Source of the DNA: Asticcacaulis benevestitus DSM 16100 = ATCC BAA-896
GTDB lineage: Bacteria > Pseudomonadota > Alphaproteobacteria > Caulobacterales > Caulobacteraceae
DNA: 64,000 nucleotides
NCBI RefSeq assembly: GCF_000376105.1
Contig: NZ_AQWM01000007.1
Location: 459 to 64,458 of the forward strand
Direction of reading: 5' to 3'
The notes below the pieces were generated by a model. It did no database searches. It was given only the letters and a program-made list of their open reading frames with translations, and was not told the DNA's origin. The position numbers were made by a program, and so were the translations under genes. Shown one piece after another: positions 17,261 to 26,895 of this stretch (position 1 is the stretch's first letter; the number at the start of each line of letters is the position of its first letter).

Positions 17261-18169
17261 GTGCCCCATATGTCCGTTCCCCCCCGTTTATTTGACCGCA
17301 ACCTTCTGGCATCCCGTCTTGATCGCGCGGCGGCCGGTTTCGCGCAAGCACAATTTTTACGCGACCGCGCGGTTGAAGATACCATCGAGACGCTGTCGGC
17401 CATCAACCGCCAGTTCGATGTGGCGCTCGACATGGGCGCACGCGACGGCAGCTTCGGGCGCGCCATCGTCGGTACGCCGGTAGCCGATAAGATAGGCTTC
17501 CTCATCGAGGGCGAACTGTCGCCGCGCCTGAGCGCACAACAGAGCGGCACCGCCCGCCTGATCATGGACGAGGAAGCCCTGCCCTTCGGCGATGACAGCC
17601 TGAACCTGATCGTCAGCAGCCTGGGCCTGCACACTGTCAACGATCTGCCGGGCGTTCTGGTGCAGGTGCGACGCGCCCTGCGACCAGACGGTTTGTTTAT
17701 CGGCACGCTGTTTGGTGGCGAAACGCTAAAGGAACTGCGCGGGTGCCTGATGGAGGCCGAGCTTGAGGCGCGTGGCGGCTATGGCCCGCGCATCGCGCCC
17801 TATGCCGAAAGCCCCGACCTGATCGATCTTTTGAAGCGCACAGGCTTCAACATGCCGGTGGTCGATTCGGACCGCGTAACGGTCTCCTACGCGCATCCTC
17901 TGCGCCTGATGGCCGACCTGCGCGCTATGGGCGAGAGCAATGTGCTGCACCAGCGCCCGCGCAAGGGCCTCAACCGCGCTATTATCGAGAAGACCTGCGC
18001 GCTCTATGTCGAGCGCTTCGCCGACGATGAGGGCCGCGTATCGGCCACCTTCGAGATCATCACCCTGTCCGGCTGGAAGGCTCACGACAGCCAGCAGAAA
18101 CCGCTACGGCCGGGGTCAGCCAAGATGCGCCTGGCTGATGCTTTGGGGGTGAAAGAGGGGAAGCTATGA
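17261..18169 (+). CDS. SAM-dependent methyltransferase, BioC/NDUFAF5-like
   Basis: The 302-residue protein begins PRLFDRNLLASRLDRAA, the characteristic start of the bacterial NDUFAF5-like branch, with SAM motif I as ALDMGARDGSFGRAI near residue 55 and LNLIVSSLGLHTVNDLPG as motif II. NDUFAF5 hydroxylates a complex I subunit in mitochondria; the bacterial role is not settled and BioC-like malonyl-ACP methylation is an alternative. bioB is far away (61 kb). The start could also be the ATG at 17270. It is divergent from comF with only a few bases between starts. Confidence 0.82.
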   Translation: MPHMSVPPRLFDRNLLASRLDRAAAGFAQAQFLRDRAVEDTIETLSAINRQFDVALDMGARDGSFGRAIVGTPVADKIGFLIEGELSPRLSAQQSGTARLIMDEEALPFGDDSLNLIVSSLGLHTVNDLPGVLVQVRRALRPDGLFIGTLFGGETLKELRGCLMEAELEARGGYGPRIAPYAESPDLIDLLKRTGFNMPVVDSDRVTVSYAHPLRLMADLRAMGESNVLHQRPRKGLNRAIIEKTCALYVERFADDEGRVSATFEIITLSGWKAHDSQQKPLRPGSAKMRLADALGVKEGKL

Positions 18170-18301
18170 AATCCGATGATCTATGTGCGACAATAGCGCT
18201 AAGAGCTTGTGTTTAAGTCTTCGAATGCATGAGTAGAAGATGCTCGAACAGACTGGCACTTGCTGGCGCAGAGCTCATTGCACAGACCATCCAGGTGAAA
18301 C

Positions 18302-18859
18302 CTACAAAGAAGACTGAGCGTCTTGTGCCTTCATGTCCGCATTAGACTTGATAAGTCTGTGCCGCAGACTTTCGCCACGTGAACCAGTGATATCGTGAAT
18401 GCGCCAGCCGCCTTTGACCTTCACCAGATCATAGACCAAGGCGAGAGTCGATGGCGGCGTAACCCCACTATCGCTCAGGACCACACGGGCCTGTGCAGAC
18501 GTCTGGGTGAGGTTGATAACCTTTATGTCTGCCGTCAGCTTTCCATAATCCTGACAATCACAAATCGGGTCGGCCTCGATAGCCCCAGTATACCCTTCGT
18601 TCAGACGCGCATCTTCCTGCATAAGCGCCACCATGGAGGGGGCGAACCAATCCGCAGCGCGCACCCCCATCGGACTCCAATCGCTGTCGACCGTATAATG
18701 ATCATAGAGCGCTGTGAGAAACGCCTTAGCCTCGACCGCATCCGGCGATAGCTTGGCCAAGGGCGTATCAACAGGTAGACGTCCAGACAAAGCAAAGCCG
18801 CCGGCCACAACGAGCCCGGCAACACACACCAGTCCTGCAATCAATGATGATGTTTTCAT
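18302..18859 (-). CDS. DUF3828-like exported protein
   Basis: A 185-residue protein with a signal peptide or N-terminal anchor (MKTSSLIAGLVCVAGLVVAGG), followed by a domain resembling DUF3828: AKAFLTALYDHY near the start, CDCQDY in the middle, and VYDLVKVKGGWRIHDI at the end, a pattern shared by NTF2-like periplasmic proteins. The ATG at 18859 has GGGGGG 4 nt upstream. Function unknown. The 130-bp gap to its right neighbour (18170-18301) shows nothing recognisable. Confidence 0.6.
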   Translation of the reverse strand: MKTSSLIAGLVCVAGLVVAGGFALSGRLPVDTPLAKLSPDAVEAKAFLTALYDHYTVDSDWSPMGVRAADWFAPSMVALMQEDARLNEGYTGAIEADPICDCQDYGKLTADIKVINLTQTSAQARVVLSDSGVTPPSTLALVYDLVKVKGGWRIHDITGSRGESLRHRLIKSNADMKAQDAQSSL

Positions 18860-18971
18860 ACGTCCCCCCAAGCGATTAAACCTAGCGGATCATTGCCGTT
18901 TTGGCCAGATCCTTGGGGCGAGCCTTGTGCGTTTGTAGCAGGTATTGAGGCCCGCGACCGCTCCCGCGGCC

Positions 18972-19370
18972 TCAGATAAAATCGCGCAGCCAGGCGACCA
19001 GCGGATCGTCGGCCGGCGGCATGGGGTAGTTGCCCATATCGTTGGGGCGCACCCACTTGATCGCCTTGTGCTCCTTGGCTTCCGGCTCGCCTTCCCAGCG
19101 GCGGATCAGATACAGCGGCATCAGCAGGTGGAAGGTCTCGTAGGTATGCGAGGCGAAGACAAACGGCGCCAGACAGGCCTGTTTGACCGTGATGCCCAGC
19201 TCTTCTTCGAGTTCGCGGATCAGGGCGATTTCCGGCGTCTCTCCCGGCTCGACCTTGCCGCCGGGAAACTCCCACAGACCCGCCAGTTGCTTGCCTTCGG
19301 GGCGCTGGGCGATCAGCACACGACCATCTGAATCAACAAGCGCGGCGGCAACGACGAGAACGGTTTTCAT
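18972..19370 (-). CDS. mutT: MutT-type Nudix hydrolase (8-oxo-dGTP diphosphatase)
   Basis: The Nudix box is complete: GGKVEPGETPEIALIRELEE fits GX5EX7REUXEEXGU. The protein of 132 residues starts MKTVLVVAAAL, typical of MutT, with AGLWEFPGG before the box. It should remove oxidised dGTP from the nucleotide pool. The ATG at 19370 was chosen because AGGAAAG lies 8 nt upstream; an in-frame start at 19415 would add 15 residues. Confidence 0.9.
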   Translation of the reverse strand: MKTVLVVAAALVDSDGRVLIAQRPEGKQLAGLWEFPGGKVEPGETPEIALIRELEEELGITVKQACLAPFVFASHTYETFHLLMPLYLIRRWEGEPEAKEHKAIKWVRPNDMGNYPMPPADDPLVAWLRDFI

Positions 19371-19431
19371 GAAAGGCTTTCCTGACGGTTTCAGCCCTTT
19401 TGAAACAAAAAACACATCAAGGCAAACAGTC

Positions 19432-19734
19432 TCAGTCGAGATAGGTCACGAACTGATCGGTGACATAAAGGCGCGCATCGCGGATAGCGTGCCGCCGCTG
19501 TTCCATTTTCGACAACGAATCCGGATCGTTTCTGAAGTCGTCAAAGGCCTGCATGTCTGGAAACTGGAGAATATGGATTTCGTCCGGATCGCCGGGGCGC
19601 GGTGCGGAAGGGTGCGAGGCTGAGACAATCTGCCCGCCATGGCGGTAGATAAGCGGCACCATTTCCGCCTCGTGCGCCCTGAGCGCCTCAATGCCACCAT
19701 CGCCCACATAAAGAAGCACCACAATCTGGATCAT
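19432..19734 (-). CDS. DUF1330-like alpha/beta-barrel protein
   Basis: A 100-residue protein resembling the ferredoxin-like dimeric barrel family DUF1330 (IHILQFPDMQAFDDFRNDP is the typical central strand and helix). No catalytic residues can be named. It lies 61 bp upstream of mutT in the same direction. Confidence 0.7.
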   Translation of the reverse strand: MIQIVVLLYVGDGGIEALRAHEAEMVPLIYRHGGQIVSASHPSAPRPGDPDEIHILQFPDMQAFDDFRNDPDSLSKMEQRRHAIRDARLYVTDQFVTYLD

Positions 19735-19863
19735 ACACGCACCCTTTACGCAACTCTTTGATAATCATTGTCTTTATATGACGCATCACTTTCGAAATCA
19801 TAAACACGCTTGCCTTGCAGCCGTCACGGGTTCATGATCATCACCATATCAGGGGGATTTATC

Positions 19864-20292
19864 ATGCTGCGCGCGTTTATTCTGTCACTGGCTATGCTGT
19901 TCGCCATGCCCACTCTGGCGCATGCCGAGGTATCGGAAGCGGACAAGAAGGCTATAGACGTCAAGGTCGACGCCTTTTTCAACGGCTTGAATGCCGGCAA
20001 GACGGAAGAGGCGATGGTGACGATCTTCCTGCCGCGCATGACCGACAAAAAACTGGAACTGCAAAATCTGGCTGGCCAGACCGACATGGCAGTTAAGTAT
20101 GCCGGAACGCCGGTCAAGTGGGTCGTCATGGACCAGAACGCGTTGGCGGACATGCTCGTCTACCGCAAATATCTTGTTTACAGTGACGACATGCCGTTCA
20201 AATTCACCTTCGTCTTTTTCAAGACGTCAAAAGGCTGGTTTGCACAGAGCGTCAACTTTTCCGATATCAATCCAAGCGATCTGGAGAAATAG
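19864..20292 (+). CDS. exported protein with NTF2-like pattern
   Basis: A 142-residue protein with a clear signal peptide (MLRAFILSLAMLFAMPTLAHA) and a mature part of helix followed by strands (VDAFFNGLNAGKTEEAM ... FKTSKGWFAQSVNFS), which looks like an NTF2/DUF3887-type fold; this is a resemblance, not a firm family call. The ATG at 19864 has GGGGG about 7 nt upstream. It converges on argJ. Confidence 0.6.
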   Translation: MLRAFILSLAMLFAMPTLAHAEVSEADKKAIDVKVDAFFNGLNAGKTEEAMVTIFLPRMTDKKLELQNLAGQTDMAVKYAGTPVKWVVMDQNALADMLVYRKYLVYSDDMPFKFTFVFFKTSKGWFAQSVNFSDINPSDLEK

Positions 20293-20303
20293 TGGGCAAC
20301 AAG

Positions 20304-20325
20304 ACGGCCGCCTTTAAGCGGCCGT
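20304..20325. terminator. hairpin between exported protein and argJ
   Basis: ACGGCCGC (20304-20311) pairs with GCGGCCGT (20318-20325) around a 6-nt loop in the 40-bp gap between two converging genes. T runs are poor on both sides, so it is only a likely terminator. Confidence 0.55.
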
Positions 20326-20332
20326 TATGCAC

Positions 20333-21763
20333 CTACGACCGGTAGTCGCCGTTGATGCTGATATACCCGTGGGTCAGGTCGCACGTATACACATGCGCCA
20401 TGGCGCGGCCGACACCGATATCGACGCTGATTTCCAGCTCGGCGTTCTTCATATAGGCACTCATCGCAGCCTCGTTGTAGCTCAGCGACACGGCGCCATG
20501 CTCGGCCGCCACCAGATCGCCGAAGCGGATGGCGATGCGGTCACGATCCACCGGCTCTTCGGTCTTGCCGACGGCCATGACGATCCGGCCCCAGTTGGCG
20601 TCTTCGCCGGCTAGCGCCGTCTTCACCAGCGGGCTTTCGGCGATCGACTTGGCGATCTTGCGCGCCGAGGCCGGTGAGGACGCGCCGGTCACATTGACCT
20701 TGACGAACTTGGTCGCGCCCTCGCCGTCACGGATCAGTTGTGTGGCCAGAGAGTGCATGACCTTTTCCAGCTTGGCCTTGAAATCGGCCAGGCGCTTGTC
20801 ACCCGCACGGGAGATTTTCGGTGCGCCGGCCGCGCCGGTAGCGAACAGCAGGCAGGTATCGTTGGTCGAGGTATCGCCATCCACCGTCACCGAATTAAAA
20901 GTGGTGCGAGTGTAGAGCGCCAACAGGCTTTGCAGCACGCCGGGAGACAAAGTGGCGTCCGTAGCAATGAAAGCCAGCATGGTGGCCATGTCGGGCGCGA
21001 TCATGCCCGAGCCCTTGGCGATGCCGTTGATACGCACGGTGACGCCATCGATGACGGCCGTTTCCGAGGCCCCCTTGGGGAAGGTGTCGGTGGTCATGAT
21101 GGTGGCGGCGGCCTCAGCCCAGGCATCGGCGCGCAGGTCTTTTTCAAGATCGAACAGGCGCGCCGCGATCTTGGAATCATCGAGCACCTGCCCGATCACG
21201 CCTGTGCTGGCCAGCATGATGTCGCGCTGGCGGCAATCGATGCGGCGGGAAAGCGCCGAGGCCGTGCGGCGGGCGGCGTCGGCGCCGGGCTTGCCGGTGA
21301 AGGCGTTGGCGCAGCCGGCATTGCAGATCAGGGCGCGGACATCGCAGCCGTCATTGGCTTCCAGTTGTTTCTTGCACCAGTCGACCGGCGCGGAGCCGAT
21401 GGTGTGGCGTGTGAAGACGCCGGCGCAGGTCGTGCCCTCGACGAACTTCATCAGCAGCGTATCCTTGCGGTCGTGCTTGTAGAAACCGGATTGCGCGGTC
21501 GAAAGCTGGACACCGCCGACCGGCGGCATGGGCGGAAAGGGCACGGCCAGGGGCGAGACGGCGAGACCGGGCTTGCCGGGTGCGGCGGCCTTGGGGGCCT
21601 CTTCGGTGGCCGTATGCGTCAGGTTGGCCACGGCGTCCGCGCCGGTCTGGACCGCGCGTTTGACCGCGTTGGTGAAAGGATCAAGCGCACGCTCAAGCCC
21701 CTGCGCCGCCAGAGTGGTGATCTTGGGGGAGGAAGGAGTTTTGGACACGGGCGGCTTGGTCAC
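20333..21763 (-). CDS. argJ: ArgJ, glutamate N-acetyltransferase / amino-acid acetyltransferase
   Basis: ArgJ transfers acetyl from N-acetylornithine to glutamate in the cyclic arginine pathway. The autocleavage site is visible: AKGSGMIAPDMATML with the nucleophilic Thr at about residue 261. The family's usual start corresponds to about residue 67 (LAVSPLAVPFPPMPPVGG); the first 65 residues are an Ala/Thr/Lys/Pro-rich extension without similarity that I recognise. Downstream of the parvulin gene, same direction, 118 bp apart. Confidence 0.93.
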   Translation of the reverse strand: MTKPPVSKTPSSPKITTLAAQGLERALDPFTNAVKRAVQTGADAVANLTHTATEEAPKAAAPGKPGLAVSPLAVPFPPMPPVGGVQLSTAQSGFYKHDRKDTLLMKFVEGTTCAGVFTRHTIGSAPVDWCKKQLEANDGCDVRALICNAGCANAFTGKPGADAARRTASALSRRIDCRQRDIMLASTGVIGQVLDDSKIAARLFDLEKDLRADAWAEAAATIMTTDTFPKGASETAVIDGVTVRINGIAKGSGMIAPDMATMLAFIATDATLSPGVLQSLLALYTRTTFNSVTVDGDTSTNDTCLLFATGAAGAPKISRAGDKRLADFKAKLEKVMHSLATQLIRDGEGATKFVKVNVTGASSPASARKIAKSIAESPLVKTALAGEDANWGRIVMAVGKTEEPVDRDRIAIRFGDLVAAEHGAVSLSYNEAAMSAYMKNAELEISVDIGVGRAMAHVYTCDLTHGYISINGDYRS

Positions 21764-21880
21764 AGGCGCGGCTCCTGAAGTAAGGAAAAACAGTCCTGCC
21801 CCTTACCAGACCCCCACCGCTTCGCCAAACACTTTAGGCACTTTATCAGGCTCAAAACGCCGTGTCAGCGGCGGACGGCC

Positions 21881-22987
21881 CTAACCCTTATGTCCAGCGC
21901 TGGCAGGCGGGAAGAATTTCTTGCCCGCCGGCAGGGGCGGATCGGCGGCGATCAGGCGTGTGGACGCATCAGTCGCCTTGCCGAGCGGCTGCGAAAGCGC
22001 CACGACCTTTTTCTTCGCCGGCACTGCCGACGCGCTTGAACTCTCGGCTGAAGCCGAAGCGCCATCATCCGACATGGCTTCGGCAGACGCCGGCGCCGAG
22101 TCCGGCTCCTGCTGGCCGCCGCCGGTCGGTTTGGCGATCAGGAACTCAACCTTGGCCTTCTTGCGCAGCGAATTGAGCATGCCGGCGACCTGGTTATAGA
22201 TCAGGTAACGCATGATGATCGGACGCTCTTCCTCAAGCGTCGGCACCTGTTCGGGACGGCGATCCTCAACGCGCAGCAGCGCCCAGCCGCCATCGGTCTG
22301 CACCGGCCCGACCGTATCGCCGGCCTTGGCTGTGGCCAGCACGCCCTTATAGGCCTTGGGCATGATATCGGTAGTAAAATACCCCATGTCACCGCCATTG
22401 AAGCGCGTGGTCTGGTCGATGGACTTCTCCATGGCCATGGCCTCGAACAGAGCGCCGGCCTGAATGGCCTTGAGCGCGGCATCGGCTTCGGCCTTGCTCT
22501 TCAGCAGGATCAGGCGCGTGCGGATTTCCTCGGACTGCTTGGAAAGCTGCACCTGCTCGTCATAATGTTCCTTGACCGTCTTTTCGTCGATATCCCGGTC
22601 GATGCTGTTTTCCACCAGCATATCACCCAGAATGCGATCGTGGGCGGCGCGCAAACGGCGCTGCGCGGTGGTCGATTTTTCCAGCCCCTTGGCCATGGCG
22701 GCCTTGGCCAGCAGGCGCTGGTCGATCACCTCTTCCATGGTACGGGCAAAAAGGTCGGAGGTAATATCGAGCGGTTCGCCCGGCCCGATCTGGCCTTGTG
22801 CGATGGCTTCGGCGCGCACATCCGAGGTCCAGATGGTTTCGCCGTCGATGCGCGCCACGGCGACATCGCCCGGTTCCGGCGGCCGTTCGTTGCTGACTGT
22901 GGTCTTGTTACAGGCGGCAAGGGTAAGAGAGAGCGCCGCGATCATCGGAATAACCGCCAAAAGCGAAAGGCCGGACCGTTTCTTCAT
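21881..22987 (-). CDS. parvulin-type peptidyl-prolyl isomerase lipoprotein
   Basis: A SurA/PpiC-like folding factor anchored to the membrane. The lipobox LAAC (Cys26) follows a hydrophobic signal. A SurA_N-like helical region (about 50-160) precedes a parvulin domain (IRTRLILLKSKAEADA ... FNGGDMGYFTTDIMPKAY). The last 75 residues are an Ala/Ser/Glu- then Lys/Pro-rich tail. It is divergent from secA across 246 bp, linking it in position to protein export. Confidence 0.88.
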   Translation of the reverse strand: MKKRSGLSLLAVIPMIAALSLTLAACNKTTVSNERPPEPGDVAVARIDGETIWTSDVRAEAIAQGQIGPGEPLDITSDLFARTMEEVIDQRLLAKAAMAKGLEKSTTAQRRLRAAHDRILGDMLVENSIDRDIDEKTVKEHYDEQVQLSKQSEEIRTRLILLKSKAEADAALKAIQAGALFEAMAMEKSIDQTTRFNGGDMGYFTTDIMPKAYKGVLATAKAGDTVGPVQTDGGWALLRVEDRRPEQVPTLEEERPIIMRYLIYNQVAGMLNSLRKKAKVEFLIAKPTGGGQQEPDSAPASAEAMSDDGASASAESSSASAVPAKKKVVALSQPLGKATDASTRLIAADPPLPAGKKFFPPASAGHKG

Positions 22988-23233
22988 AAATCTTTCCCCA
23001 ACTTAGGCCCTCCGCCGGGCTCCAGATTGACATACACTAACGGGCCGCTTAAGTCAGTGCCCGTGCTTGAAAAGCGCAGATCGAGGCCTATTTGACGTAA
23101 CAGTCGTTTCTTTCAGGTTACGAACCCGTCAATTAAGTAGATTTCGCGCAGCTCACACAACTCTCTACATCCAGCAGGCTAATCCGGCGCATATATGTCC
23201 GGGCCTGTGAAGGTTTTATATTTAAGGTTTCTC

Positions 23234-26131
23234 ATGCTGGCCATCGCCAAAATGCTCTTCGGCTCCTCCAATGACCGCAAGGTCAAGTCCATGATGACGC
23301 GGGCCGCCCGCATCACCACGCTGGAGCCCAAATACAAGGCGATGAGCGATGAGGAACTGCGCGGCCAGACGCAGATTTTTCGCGATCGCCTGTCCAAGGG
23401 CGCCAAGCTTGATTCGCTGCTCGATGAAGCCTTTGCCGTCACCCGCGAAGCCGCCTGGCGCGCTATCGGTCAGCGCCACTATGATGTGCAACTCGTCGGC
23501 GGCATGATCCTGCATGACGGCGGCATCGCTGAAATGCGCACCGGTGAAGGCAAGACCCTCGTCGCCACCGCGCCGGTCTATCTCAACGCACTGGCCGGCA
23601 AGGGCGTCCACCTGATCACGGTCAACGACTATCTCGCCAAGCGCGACGCCGACTGGATGGGCCGCGTCTACCGTTTCCTGGGACTCTCGACCGGCGTCAT
23701 CGTCAATGGTCTGAGCCAGGGCCAGCGCAAGCAGGCCTATAATGCTGATGTCACCTACGGCACCAACAACGAATTCGGCTTTGATTATCTGCGCGACAAC
23801 CTGGCCTACCAGACGCAGGAAATGGTCCAGCGCGGCCACAATTTTGCGATTGTCGACGAAGTCGATTCGATCCTGATCGATGAAGCCCGCACCCCGCTGA
23901 TCATCTCCGGCCCGACCGAAGATCGCTCAGAACTGTACAAGATCCTCAACGCTATCACCCTGGAACTGATCAAGGATCCGGATACGTTCGAACTCGACGA
24001 AAAACAGCGTCAGGTGCTGTTGTCCGAAGCGGGCTCCGAGCGTCTCGAAGAAATGCTGGAAGCCGGCGGTCATCTGGCGGAAGATTCGGCCGGTCTCTAC
24101 GATCCGGTCAATATCTCGCTGGTTCACCACTCCAACCAGGCCCTGCGCGCTAATACGTTGTACCAGCTCAACAAGGATTATATTGTCAAGGACGGCGAGA
24201 TCATCCTGATCGATGAATTCACCGGCCGCATGATGACGGGCCGCCGCCTGTCGGAAGGTCTTCACCAGGCTATCGAAGCCAAGGAAGGCGTCGATATCCA
24301 GCCGGAAAACCAGACCCTCGCCTCGGTCACCATCCAGAACTATTTTCGGATGTACGGCAAACTGTCGGGCATGACCGGCACGGCCGCAACCGAAGCGCAG
24401 GAATTCGGCGACATCTACAAGATGGATGTGTTAGAGATCCCGACCAACCGTCCGATCAAGCGGATCGATGACGACGATGAGGTCTATCGCACCGAGGCCG
24501 AAAAATTCAACGCCATCGCCGCCCAGGTCGCCTACTGCTACGTCAAAGGCCAGCCGATCCTCGTCGGCACCGCCTCCATCGAGAAGTCGGACGACCTGTC
24601 GAAGTTCCTCAACAATTACAGCTACAAGGTCGAGCAGTCGCGCGAATTGCGCGCGTCGTTCGCCAATGCTGACAAGAAGGACATCGCCAAGGCCGGCGAC
24701 GACGCCTACGATATCGTCTACAAGTCCGGCAAGGGCATCCCGCACAGCGTGCTGAACGCACGTTTCCACGAGCAGGAATCCGAGATCGTCGCCGACGCCG
24801 GCGTGCCGGGCGCCGTCACCATCGCCACCAACATGGCCGGCCGCGGCACCGACATTCAACTCGGCGGTAACGTCGACATGCGCGTGCAGAAATGGATCGC
24901 CGAACAGGACGCCGCCGGCATCGAGGTGACGCAGGACGCCCTTCTGGCCAAGCGCGCCGAGATCGAAGCCAATATCAAGGACCTGAAGCAGCAATCCCTG
25001 GCCGCCGGTGGTCTGTTCGTGCTCGGCACCGAGCGCCACGAAAGCCGCCGTATCGACAACCAGCTCCGTGGCCGTACCGGCCGTCAGGGCGACCCCGGTC
25101 AGTCGAAGTTCTTCCTGTCGTGCGAAGACGACCTGATGCGCATCTTCGCCGGCGACCGTCTCAACGCCATGATGAAGAGCCTGGGCGTCGAAGAAGGCGA
25201 AGCGATCACCCACAAGCTGCTCAACGGCGCCATCGCCACCGCGCAAAAGCGCGTGGAGCAACGCAACTACGAAATCCGCAAGAACCTGCTCAAATACGAC
25301 GACGTGGTCAACGACCAGCGCAAGGCCGTCTTCGAGCAGCGTCAGGAATTCATGGATTCGACCGATCTGTCCGAACTGATCAACGAATTCCGCACCGACA
25401 CGATCCACGATCTGGTCGAACGCCACATGCCGCCCAAGGCCTATGCCGAAAAGTGGGAAATTCCCGAACTGAAGGAAGCGATCCTGTCGCTGACCGGACT
25501 TGACCTGCCGCTCGAAGACTGGGCCGCCGAAGAAGGCATTGCCAACGAGGAATTTGAAGAGCGCATCCAGAAGCTGGCCGACGAGAAGATGGCCGAGCGT
25601 CTGCGCCTCCTGGGCGACGACCAGATGAAGGCGCTGGAAAAGCAGTTCCTGCTCCAGATGATCGACATGCACTGGCGCGAACACCTGATGCACCTCGATC
25701 ACCTGCGCGCCGTCATCGGCCTGCGCGGCTACGGCCAGCGCGATCCGCTCAACGAGTACAAGACCGAGGCCTTCACCCTGTTCGAGACCCTGCTGACCAA
25801 TCTGCGTCACTCGGTCACGCGCTGGTTAATGACCATGGAAATCCGCTTCGAACAGCCGGCTGAAGAGATCGAGCCTGTGCCGGTGGCGCCGGCCCTGCCG
25901 CAACAACCCGATTCTTCTTTAAGAATGAGGCAGTTCCAGGAAGTCCACCTCGATCCGAATACCGGCCTCAACGAGCGTGCAGCCAAGCTGACCGACGATC
26001 TGACGTCGGAACAGCGCGCCGCCCTGCCGCCGCAGGCCCTGCCGGCCGGCTGGGAACAGACCTCACGCAATGGTCTGTGTCCTTGTGGCTCGGGCAACAA
26101 GTTCAAACACTGCCACGGCACACTGGTTTAA
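23234..26131 (+). CDS. secA: SecA, preprotein translocase ATPase
   Basis: SecA drives post-translational export through SecYEG. The 965-residue protein has Walker A ([11 protein letters not shown] near 102), the DEAD-type DEVDS motif, SEC-specific regions including [24 protein letters not shown], and a C-terminal zinc-binding tail [14 protein letters not shown] that contacts SecB and the ribosome. The ATG at 23234 gives the standard [10 protein letters not shown] start and has AAGG 8 nt upstream. Confidence 0.97.
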   Translation: MLAIAKMLFGSSNDRKVKSMMTRAARITTLEPKYKAMSDEELRGQTQIFRDRLSKGAKLDSLLDEAFAVTREAAWRAIGQRHYDVQLVGGMILHDGGIAEMRTGEGKTLVATAPVYLNALAGKGVHLITVNDYLAKRDADWMGRVYRFLGLSTGVIVNGLSQGQRKQAYNADVTYGTNNEFGFDYLRDNLAYQTQEMVQRGHNFAIVDEVDSILIDEARTPLIISGPTEDRSELYKILNAITLELIKDPDTFELDEKQRQVLLSEAGSERLEEMLEAGGHLAEDSAGLYDPVNISLVHHSNQALRANTLYQLNKDYIVKDGEIILIDEFTGRMMTGRRLSEGLHQAIEAKEGVDIQPENQTLASVTIQNYFRMYGKLSGMTGTAATEAQEFGDIYKMDVLEIPTNRPIKRIDDDDEVYRTEAEKFNAIAAQVAYCYVKGQPILVGTASIEKSDDLSKFLNNYSYKVEQSRELRASFANADKKDIAKAGDDAYDIVYKSGKGIPHSVLNARFHEQESEIVADAGVPGAVTIATNMAGRGTDIQLGGNVDMRVQKWIAEQDAAGIEVTQDALLAKRAEIEANIKDLKQQSLAAGGLFVLGTERHESRRIDNQLRGRTGRQGDPGQSKFFLSCEDDLMRIFAGDRLNAMMKSLGVEEGEAITHKLLNGAIATAQKRVEQRNYEIRKNLLKYDDVVNDQRKAVFEQRQEFMDSTDLSELINEFRTDTIHDLVERHMPPKAYAEKWEIPELKEAILSLTGLDLPLEDWAAEEGIANEEFEERIQKLADEKMAERLRLLGDDQMKALEKQFLLQMIDMHWREHLMHLDHLRAVIGLRGYGQRDPLNEYKTEAFTLFETLLTNLRHSVTRWLMTMEIRFEQPAEEIEPVPVAPALPQQPDSSLRMRQFQEVHLDPNTGLNERAAKLTDDLTSEQRAALPPQALPAGWEQTSRNGLCPCGSGNKFKHCHGTLV

Positions 26132-26136
26132 AAACA

Positions 26137-26177
26137 AAAAAAGGGGCGGCGGTGAAGACACACTGCCGCCCCTTTTG
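26137..26177 (+). terminator. intrinsic terminator of secA
   Basis: A GC-rich stem (AAAGGGGCGGC at about 26140-26150 with GCCGCCCCTTT at 26165-26175) is preceded by an A run and followed by TTTT, just after the secA stop. Confidence 0.88.
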
Positions 26178-26271
26178 CCTTTCAGCGTATCCCATTTGGA
26201 TTCCGCCATTGCCATGACCTGTGGATAGCGTTAACCTTAAGATGTGACCAGTGATGTAGCGGAGGTGGGCC

Positions 26272-26859
26272 GTGATCAGCCAGATTTTCAAGGCAATGAT
26301 GTTGACGGGTGGCCTGGCTGCCCTGGCTGCGCCGTGTATGGCGCAGGATATCGCTGACGCTCATCCGTCCAACCAGTATGCCCTCGCCGCCGGCGATGTG
26401 GCGACCTCTGCTGTCGCCCAGCTCAATGATGCCGCCGAAAACTCCAGACTTCATGAAAAGGTCGAGCTTTACAAGCAGTTGATGGAGCTGAACGGCGTAT
26501 CGCGCAATGTCCGCCAGGTCATCAGCAACACCAAGATCGCCACGCGCCTGATCGTGATCGATCGCGCCGGTCTGACCACCCTGACGCCGGAACAGGACGC
26601 GCGTTACAACAAGATCGCCGACGGTATTCTGCTCGATACGCAAAACACCCTGATCGACAATATCGCCATGGCTCAGGCGCCCGCCTTCAGCGCGGAAGAA
26701 ATTCAGCAGCTTATCACCGCCAATGCGTCGATCGCAGCTGCCAAATACAATGCCGGCAAGTTCATGGGGCAGGACGAAGCCGCCACGCAAGTGCAGAACT
26801 ATATGATCGAGGCGGTGATCAAGATCATAAAGACCTTTACTGAATCACAAGCCAGCTAA
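26272..26859 (+). CDS. secreted helical protein, DUF2059-like (first of a pair)
   Basis: A 195-residue protein with GTG start, signal peptide (to about MAQD, residue 25) and an all-helical mature part. The segment VELYKQLMELNGVSRNVRQV and the later FSAEEIQQLITANAS resemble the two halves of DUF2059, a family of periplasmic proteins without known activity. It shares the same arrangement with the next gene. The gap to it is only 36 bp, so they are probably co-transcribed, separate from secA, which has its own terminator. Confidence 0.6.
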   Translation: MISQIFKAMMLTGGLAALAAPCMAQDIADAHPSNQYALAAGDVATSAVAQLNDAAENSRLHEKVELYKQLMELNGVSRNVRQVISNTKIATRLIVIDRAGLTTLTPEQDARYNKIADGILLDTQNTLIDNIAMAQAPAFSAEEIQQLITANASIAAAKYNAGKFMGQDEAATQVQNYMIEAVIKIIKTFTESQAS

Positions 26860-26895
26860 GGCAGCAGCGAAGTAACAAGCTTTTGGGGGATATGG

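Noticed and set aside
20738-21778. A 346-codon plus-strand frame opposite argJ
   Set aside because: Gly/Arg/His-rich shadow of argJ without motifs or signal.
24431-25810. A 459-codon minus-strand frame inside secA
   Set aside because: The secA frame is complete and conserved; the antisense frame is a GC-bias artefact.
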